DNA of 64,000 nucleotides from JADJRG01 sp964474905 (lineage in GTDB: Bacteria > Myxococcota_A > Polyangia > Nannocystales > Nannocystaceae), in assembly GCA_964474905.1 (NCBI GenBank), contig CAYYUP010000014.1:38159-102158 (forward strand), in the 5' to 3' direction. The notes under the pieces are model-generated. The model was not told where the DNA came from and made no database searches. It saw nothing but the letters and a program-made list of their open reading frames with translations. This document shows, piece after piece, positions 26,446 to 35,230 of this stretch. The first letter of the stretch is position 1. Each line of letters begins with the position of its first letter. The position numbers and the translations under genes were made by a program.

Positions 26446-28455
26446 ATGACGATCGCCAGCCTTGGGTCCCTGACTCTTCTTCTCGTCTTTTTAATGAGCC
26501 TGGTGACCATCGGCCTTTCGGTCTCCGGTGCCTACCGTCGCTCGCCGCGTCTCATGGAGGCCGGTGTGCAGGGTCTTTACGCGACCTTTGGGCTCTCTGC
26601 ATTCGCCTCGTCGCTGATCATCTACGCGTTTCTCGCGGGTGATTTTTCGATCCAGTACGTGCAGCACACCAGCGACTCGGCGATGCCGCTCTTTTACAAG
26701 ATCACGGCGTTCTGGGGCGGACTCGATGGTTCGCTGCTCTTTTGGGTGCTGCTGCACACGCTCTTTGGCAGCCTGGCGGTGCGAGCGAATCGCCGACGCC
26801 ACGCCGAACTCATCCCCCACGTGGTCGCCATCCTCTCGGCGATCACCCTCTTTTTTGTCGGCATCCTGCTCTTTTTAAAGGATCCCTTTGCGCCCTACCT
26901 GCTCGACATCCCGACGACCGGCAAGGGCCTCAATCCGCTGCTGCAAAACTTCTACATGATCTTCCACCCGCCGAGCCTCTACCTCGGTTACGTGTCACTG
27001 GCGGTGCCCTACGCCTTTGGCATGGCGGCGCTGATCAGCGGCCAGGTCGACGCAAACTGGCAACGCAGCGTGCGCCGATGGGTGCTTTTTTCTTGGATCT
27101 TCCTGTCGATCGGGCTGATTTTGGGTGGGCTTTGGGCCTACGAAGAGCTCGGCTGGGGCGGCTACTGGGCCTGGGATCCGGTCGAGAACGCGGGCCTCTT
27201 GCCCTGGTTTACGACGGTCGCCTTCCTGCACTCGGTGATGATCCAGGAGCGCCGGGGCATGATGAAGATCTGGAACGTCAGCCTGATCATCATCTCGTTT
27301 TTGCTGACGATCGTCGGCACCTTCATGACCCGCAGCGGTGTTGTGCAAAGCGTGCACGCCTTTGGCGAGGACTCCGATCTCGCCTGGACGTTTGGCGCGT
27401 TCATGCTGCTGATCGTGATCTTTTCCTTTGGCCTGGTGATCTGGAGACGACCCTTGCTGCGTGCGCGCGGCGAGTTAGAGAGCGCGCTTAGCCGCGAGTT
27501 TGCCTTCTTGGTCAACAACTGGCTCTTTTTGACCTGCGCGGTCTTTGTGCTCGGGGCGACCATGTGGCCGACGTTCATCGAGTGGATGAACATCCTCATC
27601 GAGCGCTACCCCGACCTGCTCGGCTGGATCGATCCCGGCCAGCGCAAGGTCATCGGCCCGCCCTTTTTTAATCGCTACATGCGACCGCTAGGCCTGGCGC
27701 TGCTGCTGCTGACGGGCATCGGTCCGCTGCTCGCCTGGCGCAAGACTTCGGGGCGAAACCTCTTGCGCCAGTTCACGGGGCCCTTGGTGTTTGGTGCCGC
27801 CTGTACGGTCGCGCCGGCGCTGCTCGGCATCGACTCGCCCTGGGGCCTGGCCTGCTTTGGCCTCTGCGGCTTCACCTTTTGGACGATCGTCCAGGAGTTC
27901 TACCGCGGCATTGTGCTTCGTCGAGGAAGGCGCGAGCAGGGCGTCGTCGAGGCTTTGGTCGGCCTCCTGCTCAGGGCCCGTCGGCGCTACGGCGGCTATG
28001 TCGTGCACTTGGGCATCGTTTTGATGTTCTTGGGCTTCGCCGGCAATGCCTACAAGATCGAGCGCAAGTGCCAGTTGCAGCCGGGGCAGACCTACGAACT
28101 CGGTGCCTACACGATCCGTCACGACGGTCTGCGGGTCAGCGAGGACTGGCAAAAAGAGATGATCACCGCCGACCTCGCGATCCTGAAGGACGGCGAAGTG
28201 GTCGATGTGCTGACGCCCGCGCGCTGGTGGTACTACCAACTGCCCGACCAGCCGACGACCGAGGTTTCGCGCTACATGACCGCCGGCGAAGATGTCTACG
28301 CATCGATGCAAGAGGTCGATCTGACCACCGGTTGGACGCAGCTCAGCCTCTTTATCAACCCGCTGATCAACTGGATCTGGATCGGCATGATGGTGATGCT
28401 CGGCGGGGCGCTGATCTGCGTCGGTACTCGCAAGTCGGAGGAGCACGATGACTAG
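26446..28455 (+). CDS. ccmF: Cytochrome c heme lyase subunit CcmF
   Basis: A 669-residue polytopic protein of the heme-handling family. It has FWGGLDGSLLFWVLLH early on, the tryptophan-rich WWD domain (LGWGGYWAWDPVENAGLLPW), a following His in TVAFLHSVM, and FLLTIVGTFMTRSGVVQSVHAF, all CcmF signatures. The C-terminal part has another span, VVHLGIVLMFLGFAG, before a soluble loop and a last helix. It ligates heme from CcmE to apocytochromes in the periplasm. It overlaps the next gene by eight bases. Confidence 0.95.
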   Translation: MTIASLGSLTLLLVFLMSLVTIGLSVSGAYRRSPRLMEAGVQGLYATFGLSAFASSLIIYAFLAGDFSIQYVQHTSDSAMPLFYKITAFWGGLDGSLLFWVLLHTLFGSLAVRANRRRHAELIPHVVAILSAITLFFVGILLFLKDPFAPYLLDIPTTGKGLNPLLQNFYMIFHPPSLYLGYVSLAVPYAFGMAALISGQVDANWQRSVRRWVLFSWIFLSIGLILGGLWAYEELGWGGYWAWDPVENAGLLPWFTTVAFLHSVMIQERRGMMKIWNVSLIIISFLLTIVGTFMTRSGVVQSVHAFGEDSDLAWTFGAFMLLIVIFSFGLVIWRRPLLRARGELESALSREFAFLVNNWLFLTCAVFVLGATMWPTFIEWMNILIERYPDLLGWIDPGQRKVIGPPFFNRYMRPLGLALLLLTGIGPLLAWRKTSGRNLLRQFTGPLVFGAACTVAPALLGIDSPWGLACFGLCGFTFWTIVQEFYRGIVLRRGRREQGVVEALVGLLLRARRRYGGYVVHLGIVLMFLGFAGNAYKIERKCQLQPGQTYELGAYTIRHDGLRVSEDWQKEMITADLAILKDGEVVDVLTPARWWYYQLPDQPTTEVSRYMTAGEDVYASMQEVDLTTGWTQLSLFINPLINWIWIGMMVMLGGALICVGTRKSEEHDD

Positions 28456-29068
28456 CCCGAGGACTAGCCAGAGGTGGGCACTTGTCCGCGGTAGCCTTGT
28501 GCACGCGGGTCTGATCACCGTTGGCGGTGTCACGCTCTTTGTCGTGCTCGTCGGTCTTGGCGGTGCCCATGTCGAAGCTGCGACGCTTGCTCTCGCCTTC
28601 GCCGGCATGATGCTGCTCTACACCCTGCGTCGCCTATTTTTGGTGGCTGCGGCGCTCGGCCGTGGGCATGCCGTGGTGGTCGGCCTGGGCCGGGTCTCCA
28701 AGAGCGAACTCCGCGACGAGAAGCGTCGCCTGCTCCGAGCGATCAAGGAACTCGAGTTTGACTACGGCATGCGCAAGCTCTCCAAGCAGGATTTTGAGTC
28801 GGTCTCGGGGGCCTACAAAATGCGGGCGATCGAGGTGATGCGGGCCCTCGACGGCAGCGCCGAGCTGCACCCCCAGGCGCTCGCATTGTTGCGCGGGCAA
28901 GTCGACGGATCGGCGAGCGCGGAGGGCCAAGAGCCGACCGCCGCCGCTGGATCGACCGCCCCCGAGCAGGGCTCAGGGCTGGCTGCGGCCTGTCCCTCCT
29001 GTGCGACCGCCAACGACAACGACGCCCGTTTCTGCAAGCACTGCGGGACCGCGCTGGAGCACGCATGA
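28448..29068 (+). CDS. Ccm-operon membrane protein with CcmI-like helix and C-terminal zinc ribbon
   Basis: A 206-residue protein with two membrane spans (about 13-35 and 45-70). A helical segment, LRDEKRRLLRAIKELEFDYGMRKLSKQDFESV (about 83-115, quoted here as LRDEKRRLLRAIKELEFDYG and RKLSKQDFESV), resembles the CcmI/CycH N-terminal cytoplasmic helix. A C-terminal zinc ribbon has Cys182, Cys185, Cys196 and Cys199 (CPSC and FCKHCG). The zinc ribbon implies that this end is cytoplasmic. It is translationally coupled to both neighbours in the ccm operon. It may replace part of CcmI, but no known protein with this exact make-up comes to mind. Confidence 0.75.
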   Translation: MTSPRTSQRWALVRGSLVHAGLITVGGVTLFVVLVGLGGAHVEAATLALAFAGMMLLYTLRRLFLVAAALGRGHAVVVGLGRVSKSELRDEKRRLLRAIKELEFDYGMRKLSKQDFESVSGAYKMRAIEVMRALDGSAELHPQALALLRGQVDGSASAEGQEPTAAAGSTAPEQGSGLAAACPSCATANDNDARFCKHCGTALEHA

Positions 29069-31146
29069 GCCCCGCGAATTCGAGATTCAAACCCCGTTCT
29101 AAGCGAGCCTGTGGCCTCGTGGCTTCGTTTCGTGCACTCGGTGCATGTGCTCTCTTTGCGGCCTCTGCCGGGCTCGTGATCTGCGTCAGTCTCGACACTG
29201 CGCAGGCCCAGCCGGCGATGGGAGGTCGTCCAGATCCGCGGCAGATGTCGGGGCTCTCTCGCCTCGATCCGCAGGTCGCACCGGGCACGATCACTGCGCG
29301 CTGTCTGCTCGGTGGGTTTGACCAGCCGGCGGTCGGCGTCGAGGTCACGCTCGAGCTGCGGGCCGCGGACGGTCGGACAAAAAACCTCACGTCTCTCGCC
29401 GATGGAGAGGGGCGGGCAACGTTCACGGGCGCCGAGGAATTTGTCGGCGGTGATGCGATCGCCAGCGTCAGCTTTGACGGCGAACTCGTGCGCTCGCAGC
29501 CGATCGAAATCTCGGCATCCGCTGGTTCTCGGGTTTTGTTGGTCAAGGGCGCGCCGTCAGCCCCAGCGAGTGCACCTCCGGGGTCTGTTGGGCCAGCCGG
29601 GCCAGCCGGGCCAGCGGGACAGGGCGGGGCCGGGCTTGATCGCGCTGGTTTTCCAGAGCCGGGAAAGCCCTTCTCGGATCCGCGTTTTCCCAAAGGAACG
29701 CTGGTGGTCGGCGTGCTCGACCTTGCCGCTCGCGGCGGTGTCGAGGGGATCTCTGTGCAGCTGACGATCCGCCCGCCCGTTGGCGAGGGCGGCGAGGCGG
29801 TCGATGAGATCGTGCGCACGGGGGTGACAGACGCCCAGGGCAGGGTGCTCTTCGACAAGCTCGACGGCGACGATGTGCCCGCGGGCAGCGTGCTTGTGGC
29901 CTCGGCGGTGATCGAAGAGGGGGGCGCACGGCAGGCCTCCCAGGAGTTCACGATGGGCGACGTCGGCCTCGCCCTGGTCTTTACTTTGGGTTCGGCGGAG
30001 GCCCAGGATCTGCCGGGCTCGCGCGCGCAGAGGCGGCCGATCATGCCGCCCCGTTTGACGCCGACGATGAAGGCAGGATCGGTGCGGATCTCGGTGATCG
30101 ATGCCGCCGATCAGCCCGTCGCGCAGCAGGAGGTCGATCTCGCCAAGCTCGACGTCACCGGCGCAGAGACCCACTATTCGGGGTTCTCGGGGCCCGACGG
30201 TGTCGCTCAGATCGAGGACATCGCGGTCAGCGTCGACGCGGCCTACCAGATCACCATCAACTACGCCGGCGCGCCCTACCGCAGCTCGCTCTTTCGCCTG
30301 CACGAGTCGATGGGAGCGCTCGCCGAACTCCGTGTTTTTAAGACCACCGACGACGCCTCGCGGATCCGCAGCGCGACCCAGCTCGAGATCGCCGCCCGCG
30401 AGAACGACCTCGCTCAGGTGACCCAGCTCTATCAGGTCTTTGTCAGCGGCGACGAGGCCTACTGGCCCGGGCAGGCGCTGAAGATCGAGGGTGGCGAGGG
30501 CGCACTCGGCTTTGTCGTCATGAACCGGGCCTCGCCGATCGTCGAGCACAGCGAGAAGGCGCCCTTTGCCACGCTCCGCGAGCCGATTCCGCCGGGGGAG
30601 GTGGTCGATCTCTCCTTTGCCTACCTTGTCGAGCACGACGGTGCGGCGACGATCCGTTGGGCGCCACCGCTGCCACTTCTGGAGTCTGGTGTGCTCTTAC
30701 CCAAGAAGTTTCGCCTCAGCTCTGGCGCGAGCAAGCCGGCGACGCCGCCTCCGCAGGCCCCAGACGCGCCCTTTGACTACTTCGATCTCGGCGGTCGCGA
30801 GCCCGGGGTGCCGATCGAGCTGGTCGTTGAGGGCCTGCCCACGCGGCCGCGGATCTACAAGGATCTGGCGCTCTGGCTTGGGCTTGGAATGCTCGCGTTG
30901 CTGGGCGCCTCCTTCTTTGTGGGCCCGCGACGCAGCCGGCGTGATCGCCTTGTAGAGCGAAAACGCGAGCTTGTGGCAGCGCTCCATCAGCACAGCGGCG
31001 AGGGCGATGCGGCCGAGGGGGAGCGGAGGATGGGCTTCGCGATCGCGCTCGATCAGGTACTGCGTCAGCTCGAGGCCCTCGACGGCATCGGTGGTGATGC
31101 ATCCTCGGGTTCAGGTTCGGGTTCGGGTTTAGGGCCTTCGGCATGA
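29065..31146 (+). CDS. Large exported protein with C-terminal anchor in the ccm operon, unknown function
   Basis: A 693-residue protein: an N-terminal signal (ALFAASAGLVICVSLDTAQAQ), several beta-sandwich-like segments of the carboxypeptidase-regulatory/Ig type (GTITARCLLGGFDQPAVGVE at about 72, GTLVVGVLDLAARGGVEGIS, GSVRISVIDAADQPVAQQEV), a collagen-like GPAGPAGPAG stretch, and a membrane span near 597-620 (ALWLGLGMLALLGASFFVG). It ends in a cytoplasmic helical tail with a Ser-Gly repeat. ATGA overlaps join it to the genes on both sides, so it belongs to the ccm transcript. I do not recognise a family. It may hold apocytochrome or organise the heme lyase, which is inference. Confidence 0.78.
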   Translation: MSPANSRFKPRSKRACGLVASFRALGACALFAASAGLVICVSLDTAQAQPAMGGRPDPRQMSGLSRLDPQVAPGTITARCLLGGFDQPAVGVEVTLELRAADGRTKNLTSLADGEGRATFTGAEEFVGGDAIASVSFDGELVRSQPIEISASAGSRVLLVKGAPSAPASAPPGSVGPAGPAGPAGQGGAGLDRAGFPEPGKPFSDPRFPKGTLVVGVLDLAARGGVEGISVQLTIRPPVGEGGEAVDEIVRTGVTDAQGRVLFDKLDGDDVPAGSVLVASAVIEEGGARQASQEFTMGDVGLALVFTLGSAEAQDLPGSRAQRRPIMPPRLTPTMKAGSVRISVIDAADQPVAQQEVDLAKLDVTGAETHYSGFSGPDGVAQIEDIAVSVDAAYQITINYAGAPYRSSLFRLHESMGALAELRVFKTTDDASRIRSATQLEIAARENDLAQVTQLYQVFVSGDEAYWPGQALKIEGGEGALGFVVMNRASPIVEHSEKAPFATLREPIPPGEVVDLSFAYLVEHDGAATIRWAPPLPLLESGVLLPKKFRLSSGASKPATPPPQAPDAPFDYFDLGGREPGVPIELVVEGLPTRPRIYKDLALWLGLGMLALLGASFFVGPRRSRRDRLVERKRELVAALHQHSGEGDAAEGERRMGFAIALDQVLRQLEALDGIGGDASSGSGSGSGLGPSA
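29590..29616 (+). repeat. Nine-base tandem repeat encoding collagen-like GPA
   Basis: Three copies of GGGCCAGCC (the last with G as final base) encode Gly-Pro-Ala three times within the exported ccm-operon protein. A second in-gene repeat of the hexamer TCGGGT type (31105-31128) encodes its Ser-Gly tail. Confidence 0.85.
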
Positions 31147-31910
31147 GCACGACGATCGCTCCGCTCGAGGTGCGGGGCATCCGCCAGCGCTTTGGTCGTA
31201 AGCGGGTGCTGAGGCGTGTTGATCTGCGAGTCGATGGCGGTGAACTCGTCGGTCTTGTCGGCGCCAATGGTTCGGGAAAGACCACGCTCTTCTCGATCAT
31301 CACCGGGTTGTTGCCGGCCGACAGCGGCAGCTCTTTCTTTGCCGGTCAATCGATCGAGTCGATGGATCTGGGGCAGCGGGCGCGGTTGGCCTACGTCGCT
31401 CACCGGCCGCAGGTCTATCTCGGGCTCAGCGCCCGCGAAAACCTCGATCTCTTCGCCGATTTGCGGGCGACGGTCGGGGCAAAGACAGCCGAAGCCGGTG
31501 TCATCTTGGAGCGTTTCGGTCTCGCAGAGGTCGCCGATCGCCTGGTCAGTACGTTTTCTCGGGGCATGGCCCAGCGCCTCTCGCTCGCCCGGGCGTTGGC
31601 ATCGAGCCCTGACATCTTGATCCTCGACGAACCCTTCACGGCGCTCGATCGCCAGGGGCGGGAGCTGCTCGCGGAGATCCTCGGGGCTGAGCGGGCGCGG
31701 GGGTCGGCGATCTTCATCGCCTCCCACGACCACGACATGCTCGTGCAAGTTGCGGATCGCATTTTACATCTCGAGAACGGGGTGATCGCCGGTGAAGCCC
31801 AGCGGGATCCCGCAGATCAGGACGGCAGCGTCTTCCGGCGGGCGACCGCGGCCCTCTGGTCCGGTGCAAGCTCGCCGAAGTCGACGCCAGAAGTCCGCGC
31901 GCAAGCGTAA
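31143..31910 (+). CDS. ccmA: Ccm ABC transporter ATPase CcmA
   Basis: A 255-residue ABC ATPase: Walker A GANGSGKTTL (about 40-49), signature FSRGMAQRLSLARAL, Walker B ILILDEPFTAL, and a switch His in IASHDHDM. The sequence, length and position before ccmB-ccmC identify CcmA, which with CcmB and CcmC releases holo-CcmE. A 28-residue C-terminal tail after the ATPase domain is longer than in E. coli CcmA. Its ATG overlaps the previous stop. Confidence 0.92.
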   Translation: MSTTIAPLEVRGIRQRFGRKRVLRRVDLRVDGGELVGLVGANGSGKTTLFSIITGLLPADSGSSFFAGQSIESMDLGQRARLAYVAHRPQVYLGLSARENLDLFADLRATVGAKTAEAGVILERFGLAEVADRLVSTFSRGMAQRLSLARALASSPDILILDEPFTALDRQGRELLAEILGAERARGSAIFIASHDHDMLVQVADRILHLENGVIAGEAQRDPADQDGSVFRRATAALWSGASSPKSTPEVRAQA

Positions 31911-32036
31911 TCTCGCCCCCGGGCAACGTGCACAGCGCTGTGGCCTGTGGAGCTGCATGCGAATTGTGCTCTGTCTTGCGCGCTCTGTGTGCAGCGAACC
32001 GGACGGGCGTTCGGTGATCTGATAGAACGCCCGGCG

Positions 32037-32777
32037 ATGGGCTTTCTCCGTCAGATCCGCCTGCTCGTGGTGGCGGAGCTCCGCCAAGAGGTGCGGTCGT
32101 TTGAGGTCGTGCTCACTTCGGCGTTTTTCAGCGTCGTGATGATCGCTCTCTTCGCCCTCTCGCTGGGGGCGCTGCCCGTGGATTCGCAGGTGATGGCGGT
32201 GCCCGGGGCGCTCTGGCTCAGTGTCGCGTTTGTGGGGTCGCTTACGTTGACGCGGGTCTTTGATCGGGAGCGCGAGTCGGACACCCTGCGGGCCCTCCTG
32301 GTCGGGCCGGTGCACCGCATGGCGATCTACTTCTCCAAGGCGGCGATCGCCCTGATGGTGCTGTTACTCGCCACTGCGGTGCTGGTGCCGGGCCTCATTG
32401 TCATCTTCCCGGCGGCGGCGCCGATGGCGGAGCGGCCGCTCTTCACCGCGGCGATGGTGCTCCTGGGTTGCATCGGCTATGTCGCGGTCGGTACGCTCTT
32501 CGCCGCCGGACTGGCGACGGGTAGCGGCAAAAATGTCCTGCTCTCGCTGATCCTCCACCCTCTGACGACACCTGTCCTAATGTTCAACTTGGTCGCGACC
32601 CGGGCGCTCTTAGAGGCCCATCCTGGGGCTGATGCCTACCTCGGACGCTTGGCCGCGGTCGACGTTGTGCTCGTCGTTCTCGGTGCCTGGCTATTCGAGC
32701 CGGTTCTCGTCGGCGGCGGCAGTGGCAGTGGCAATAGCAGCGCAGGGGCACGCGCGGCGCAGGGGAGGGCGAGCTGA
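32037..32777 (+). CDS. ccmB: Ccm ABC transporter permease CcmB
   Basis: A 246-residue permease with six spans. ATG 32037 is chosen because it starts the CcmB sequence (MGFLRQIRLLVVAELRQEVR); the frame is open 30 codons earlier but composition and family length argue against it. RVFDREREsDTLRALLVGPV-type sequence and GLATGSGKNVLLSLILHPLTTP (quoted in part: SGKNVLLSLILHPLTTP) are hallmarks. A Gly-Ser-rich tail (GGGSGSGNSS) is unusual. The 126-base gap after ccmA is the only large gap inside the operon; ccmC overlaps by one base. Confidence 0.9.
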   Translation: MGFLRQIRLLVVAELRQEVRSFEVVLTSAFFSVVMIALFALSLGALPVDSQVMAVPGALWLSVAFVGSLTLTRVFDRERESDTLRALLVGPVHRMAIYFSKAAIALMVLLLATAVLVPGLIVIFPAAAPMAERPLFTAAMVLLGCIGYVAVGTLFAAGLATGSGKNVLLSLILHPLTTPVLMFNLVATRALLEAHPGADAYLGRLAAVDVVLVVLGAWLFEPVLVGGGSGSGNSSAGARAAQGRAS

Positions 32778-33472
32778 TGATCCGCCGCTTTTTACCGGAC
32801 GTCATGCTCTTTGCGTCGGCGTTGATTTTCCCCTACAGCGTCGCGCGGATCTTCCTCGATACGCCGATCGAGCGGACGATGGGCACCGCTTTTAAAATCT
32901 TCTTCTTCCACGTACCGATGGGGTGGTTGACGATGCTGATGGCGATGGTCTGCGGGATCGCGGCGGTGGTTGAGCTGCGCCGGCGTTCGGTGACAGCCTC
33001 GGCGGTCGCCCTCGCCGCGGCCGAGATCGGCTTTGTCTGCGGCCTCGGTGTGCTGCTCACGGGGCCGATTTGGGGCAACGCGACCTGGGGAAAACCGTGG
33101 ACCGGAGACGCCCGACAGATGTCGACGGCGCTGCTCTGGTTGGTGATCGCCGCCTATCTCCTGATCCGCCACTACGGACCTGCGGGCAGCCGGCGACTAG
33201 CCGCGGCGCTGGCGATCTTTGGCGCCATCGACGTGCCGATCATCTACTACGCGGTCAAGCTCTGGAAGACCACGCACCCGAGCACAGAGGTCATCGGCTC
33301 GCTGCCGCCGGCACTCTGGGCCGCATTTTGGCCGGGGCTCGGGGCGATCGTGTTGTGCGCGCTCGGTCTGATGGGGCTGCGCATTCGCCAGCTCATCCTC
33401 GCCGAAGAACTCGATGAAGCATGGGTCCGCACTGCGGACAGAGCGGAAGACCATGGAGCCGATCACCCCTAA
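32777..33472 (+). CDS. ccmC: Heme-handling protein CcmC
   Basis: A 231-residue, six-span protein of the WWD family. The first conserved His is in FKIFFFHVPMGWL, the WWD-type loop is TWGKPWTGDARQMSTALLW, and a second conserved His lies in KLWKTTHPSTEV. CcmC loads heme onto CcmE. The WWD loop is shorter in aromatic residues than the usual WGTWWVWDARLTS, but the order of elements is intact. It overlaps ccmB by one base and the next gene by 20 bases. Confidence 0.92.
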   Translation: MIRRFLPDVMLFASALIFPYSVARIFLDTPIERTMGTAFKIFFFHVPMGWLTMLMAMVCGIAAVVELRRRSVTASAVALAAAEIGFVCGLGVLLTGPIWGNATWGKPWTGDARQMSTALLWLVIAAYLLIRHYGPAGSRRLAAALAIFGAIDVPIIYYAVKLWKTTHPSTEVIGSLPPALWAAFWPGLGAIVLCALGLMGLRIRQLILAEELDEAWVRTADRAEDHGADHP

Positions 33473-33788
33473 TCCAGCCGAGGCAGCCGCAGCTGCCAAC
33501 CCTGCCACGACCGCCAAGATCGAGGGCACAAAGACCGAGGGCAAGCCGGTCGACAGCGTCGCCGATGAGTACGAGCCGGTAACCGGTCGCTCCTTGGCGG
33601 AGGTCGAGCAGGTGCGCATGCTCGAGAGCGTCGCCGCCCAAAAAGTCGCCCGTGACTACGAGCATGTCATCTGGGCCTACGGGATCCTGTGGGCGCTCTT
33701 CGCCTGCTACGGGATCTTTCTTTGGCGGCGCAGTGCCCGGCTGCGGGCCGACATGAACGCGCTCAGGCGTGAGCTTGGGTCCGCATGA
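33453..33788 (+). CDS. CcmD-like one-span protein with N-terminal extension
   Basis: A protein of 111 residues from ATG 33453, which has GGAAGA a few bases upstream; an earlier ATG at 33414 is possible. After a Thr/Ala/Lys-rich cytoplasmic-type region, it has one span (VIWAYGILWALFACYGIFLW) and a basic helix (RRSARLRADMNALRREL). The span plus basic tail matches CcmD, which is normally only 60-70 residues and retains holo-CcmE at the membrane. The long N-terminal extension is unusual. It overlaps ccmC by 20 bases. Confidence 0.65.
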   Translation: MEPITPNPAEAAAAANPATTAKIEGTKTEGKPVDSVADEYEPVTGRSLAEVEQVRMLESVAAQKVARDYEHVIWAYGILWALFACYGIFLWRRSARLRADMNALRRELGSA

Positions 33789-33967
33789 CGCTCGGGCATT
33801 TCCTCTACATTCCCGGGGTGCTGGTGCTCGGTTTGGTCATCGGGTATGTGCTCGGCGGACGGGCAGCGACGACCGCCGATGCCGATCGCCAGGCGGGTGA
33901 GCAGCGACGGGCGGCTCGCAAAGCCCGCGCCGCGGCGCGTGATGGTGAGCGCCCGCCGGGGCCCTGA
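33785..33967 (+). CDS. Small one-span membrane protein at the end of the ccm operon
   Basis: A 60-residue protein: one membrane span (FLYIPGVLVLGLVIGYVLGG) and a basic Ala/Arg-rich tail. An ATGA overlap with the previous gene indicates co-translation, which is the main support that it is real. It could be a second CcmD-like protein or a truncated remnant of a larger membrane protein. No family is recognised. Confidence 0.6.
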   Translation: MTLGHFLYIPGVLVLGLVIGYVLGGRAATTADADRQAGEQRRAARKARAAARDGERPPGP

Positions 33968-34081
33968 TCGCCAGCAGAGTGGCAAGAGCTATCGTTCTCG
34001 GTTCAAGAAGGACCGCGGGCGCACCTTCTGTCGTTGCGTGCAAGATGTTAGAACCCAGCGCACGAACCTCTAGGAGCTGCG

Positions 34082-35227
34082 ATGTTCAACCCGACGTACA
34101 CCGAAGAACAGGCCGCACTGGTCAATACCGCCCGCAAGTTCGCCGCCGAGACCATCATTCCGGTGGCCCACGAGTGCGACGAAAACGAGCGTTTTCCTCT
34201 CGAGGTCTTCGAGGCGGCCTTTGAGCTCGGTTTGCTCAACGCCGAGCTGCCCGAGGCCTACGGCGGTTTGGGTCTGCACACCATCGACGGCTGCCTGATC
34301 GCCGAGGAGATCGCCTACGGTTGCCCGGCGGTTGCGACCAGCTTGGTCTGCAATCACCTGGGGTCCTTGCCGCTGCTGATCGCCGGAACCGAGGCGCAGA
34401 AGAACACCTGGCTGGGCCGTCTGGTCGACGAGCTGACCTTCGTCGCCTATTGCTGCTCCGAGCCCGAGGCCGGCTCGGATGTCGCCGCGATGAAGACCCG
34501 CCTGGTGCGCGACGGCGACGGCTGGATCCTGAGCGGGCAGAAGCGATGGATCACCAACGGCGGCCAGGCGAGCTTTTACACCGGCTTCGCGACGATCGAC
34601 AGCAAGCTCCGGCATAAGGGCATCACCGCCTTTGTCGTCGACAGGTCGCAAAAAGGCGTCAGCGTTGGCAAAAAAGAGAAAAAACTCGGGCAGCGGGCGT
34701 CGGAGACCGTCGACGTGCTCTTTGACGACGTGCGTCTCCGCGACGATCAGATCATCGGCACGCCCGGCGGTGGCTTTGCGATCGCCATGGAGACCTTCGA
34801 CAAGTCGCGACCGATGATTGGCGCGCAATGCGCAGGGATCATTCGTCGTTGCCTCGACGAGTCGATCGCCTACGCCAAGGAGCGCAAGACCTTTGGTGTG
34901 CCGATCGCCAGCCACCAGGCGATCCAGTTCATGATCGCCGAGATGGCGATGGCCCACGAGACCGTCAAGCTGCTCTACTCCAAGGCAGCCTGGGAGGTCG
35001 ACAACGGGGTTCGCCGCAGCAATACCAGCGCGATCGCCAAGTGCATGGGGGCCGACTTCGCGGTTAGGTCCGCCACCGATGCGGTGCAGATCTTCGGCGG
35101 CTATGGCTACACCCGCGAGTACCCGGTAGAAAAACTCTACCGTGACGCCAAGCTGATGCAGATCTACGAGGGCACCTCGCAGGTGCAGCGCATGGTCATC
35201 GCCAAAAACCTCCTCGTGCGCTCCTAG
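34082..35227 (+). CDS. Acyl-CoA dehydrogenase
   Basis: A 381-residue flavoprotein of the acyl-CoA dehydrogenase family: YCCSEPEAGSDVAAMKTR (FAD/substrate region), GQKRWITNGGQASFY, GVPIASHQAIQFMIAEM, QIFGGYGYTREYPVEK and the catalytic base Glu in YEGTSQVQRMVIAKNL near the C-terminus. It catalyses the first dehydrogenation of fatty-acid or short-chain acyl-CoA oxidation, with electrons going to ETF. The chain-length preference cannot be read, though the sequence is closest in feel to medium/short-chain enzymes. GGAG lies upstream of the ATG and murI starts four bases after the stop. Confidence 0.95.
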   Translation: MFNPTYTEEQAALVNTARKFAAETIIPVAHECDENERFPLEVFEAAFELGLLNAELPEAYGGLGLHTIDGCLIAEEIAYGCPAVATSLVCNHLGSLPLLIAGTEAQKNTWLGRLVDELTFVAYCCSEPEAGSDVAAMKTRLVRDGDGWILSGQKRWITNGGQASFYTGFATIDSKLRHKGITAFVVDRSQKGVSVGKKEKKLGQRASETVDVLFDDVRLRDDQIIGTPGGGFAIAMETFDKSRPMIGAQCAGIIRRCLDESIAYAKERKTFGVPIASHQAIQFMIAEMAMAHETVKLLYSKAAWEVDNGVRRSNTSAIAKCMGADFAVRSATDAVQIFGGYGYTREYPVEKLYRDAKLMQIYEGTSQVQRMVIAKNLLVRS

Positions 35228-35230
35228 GGC

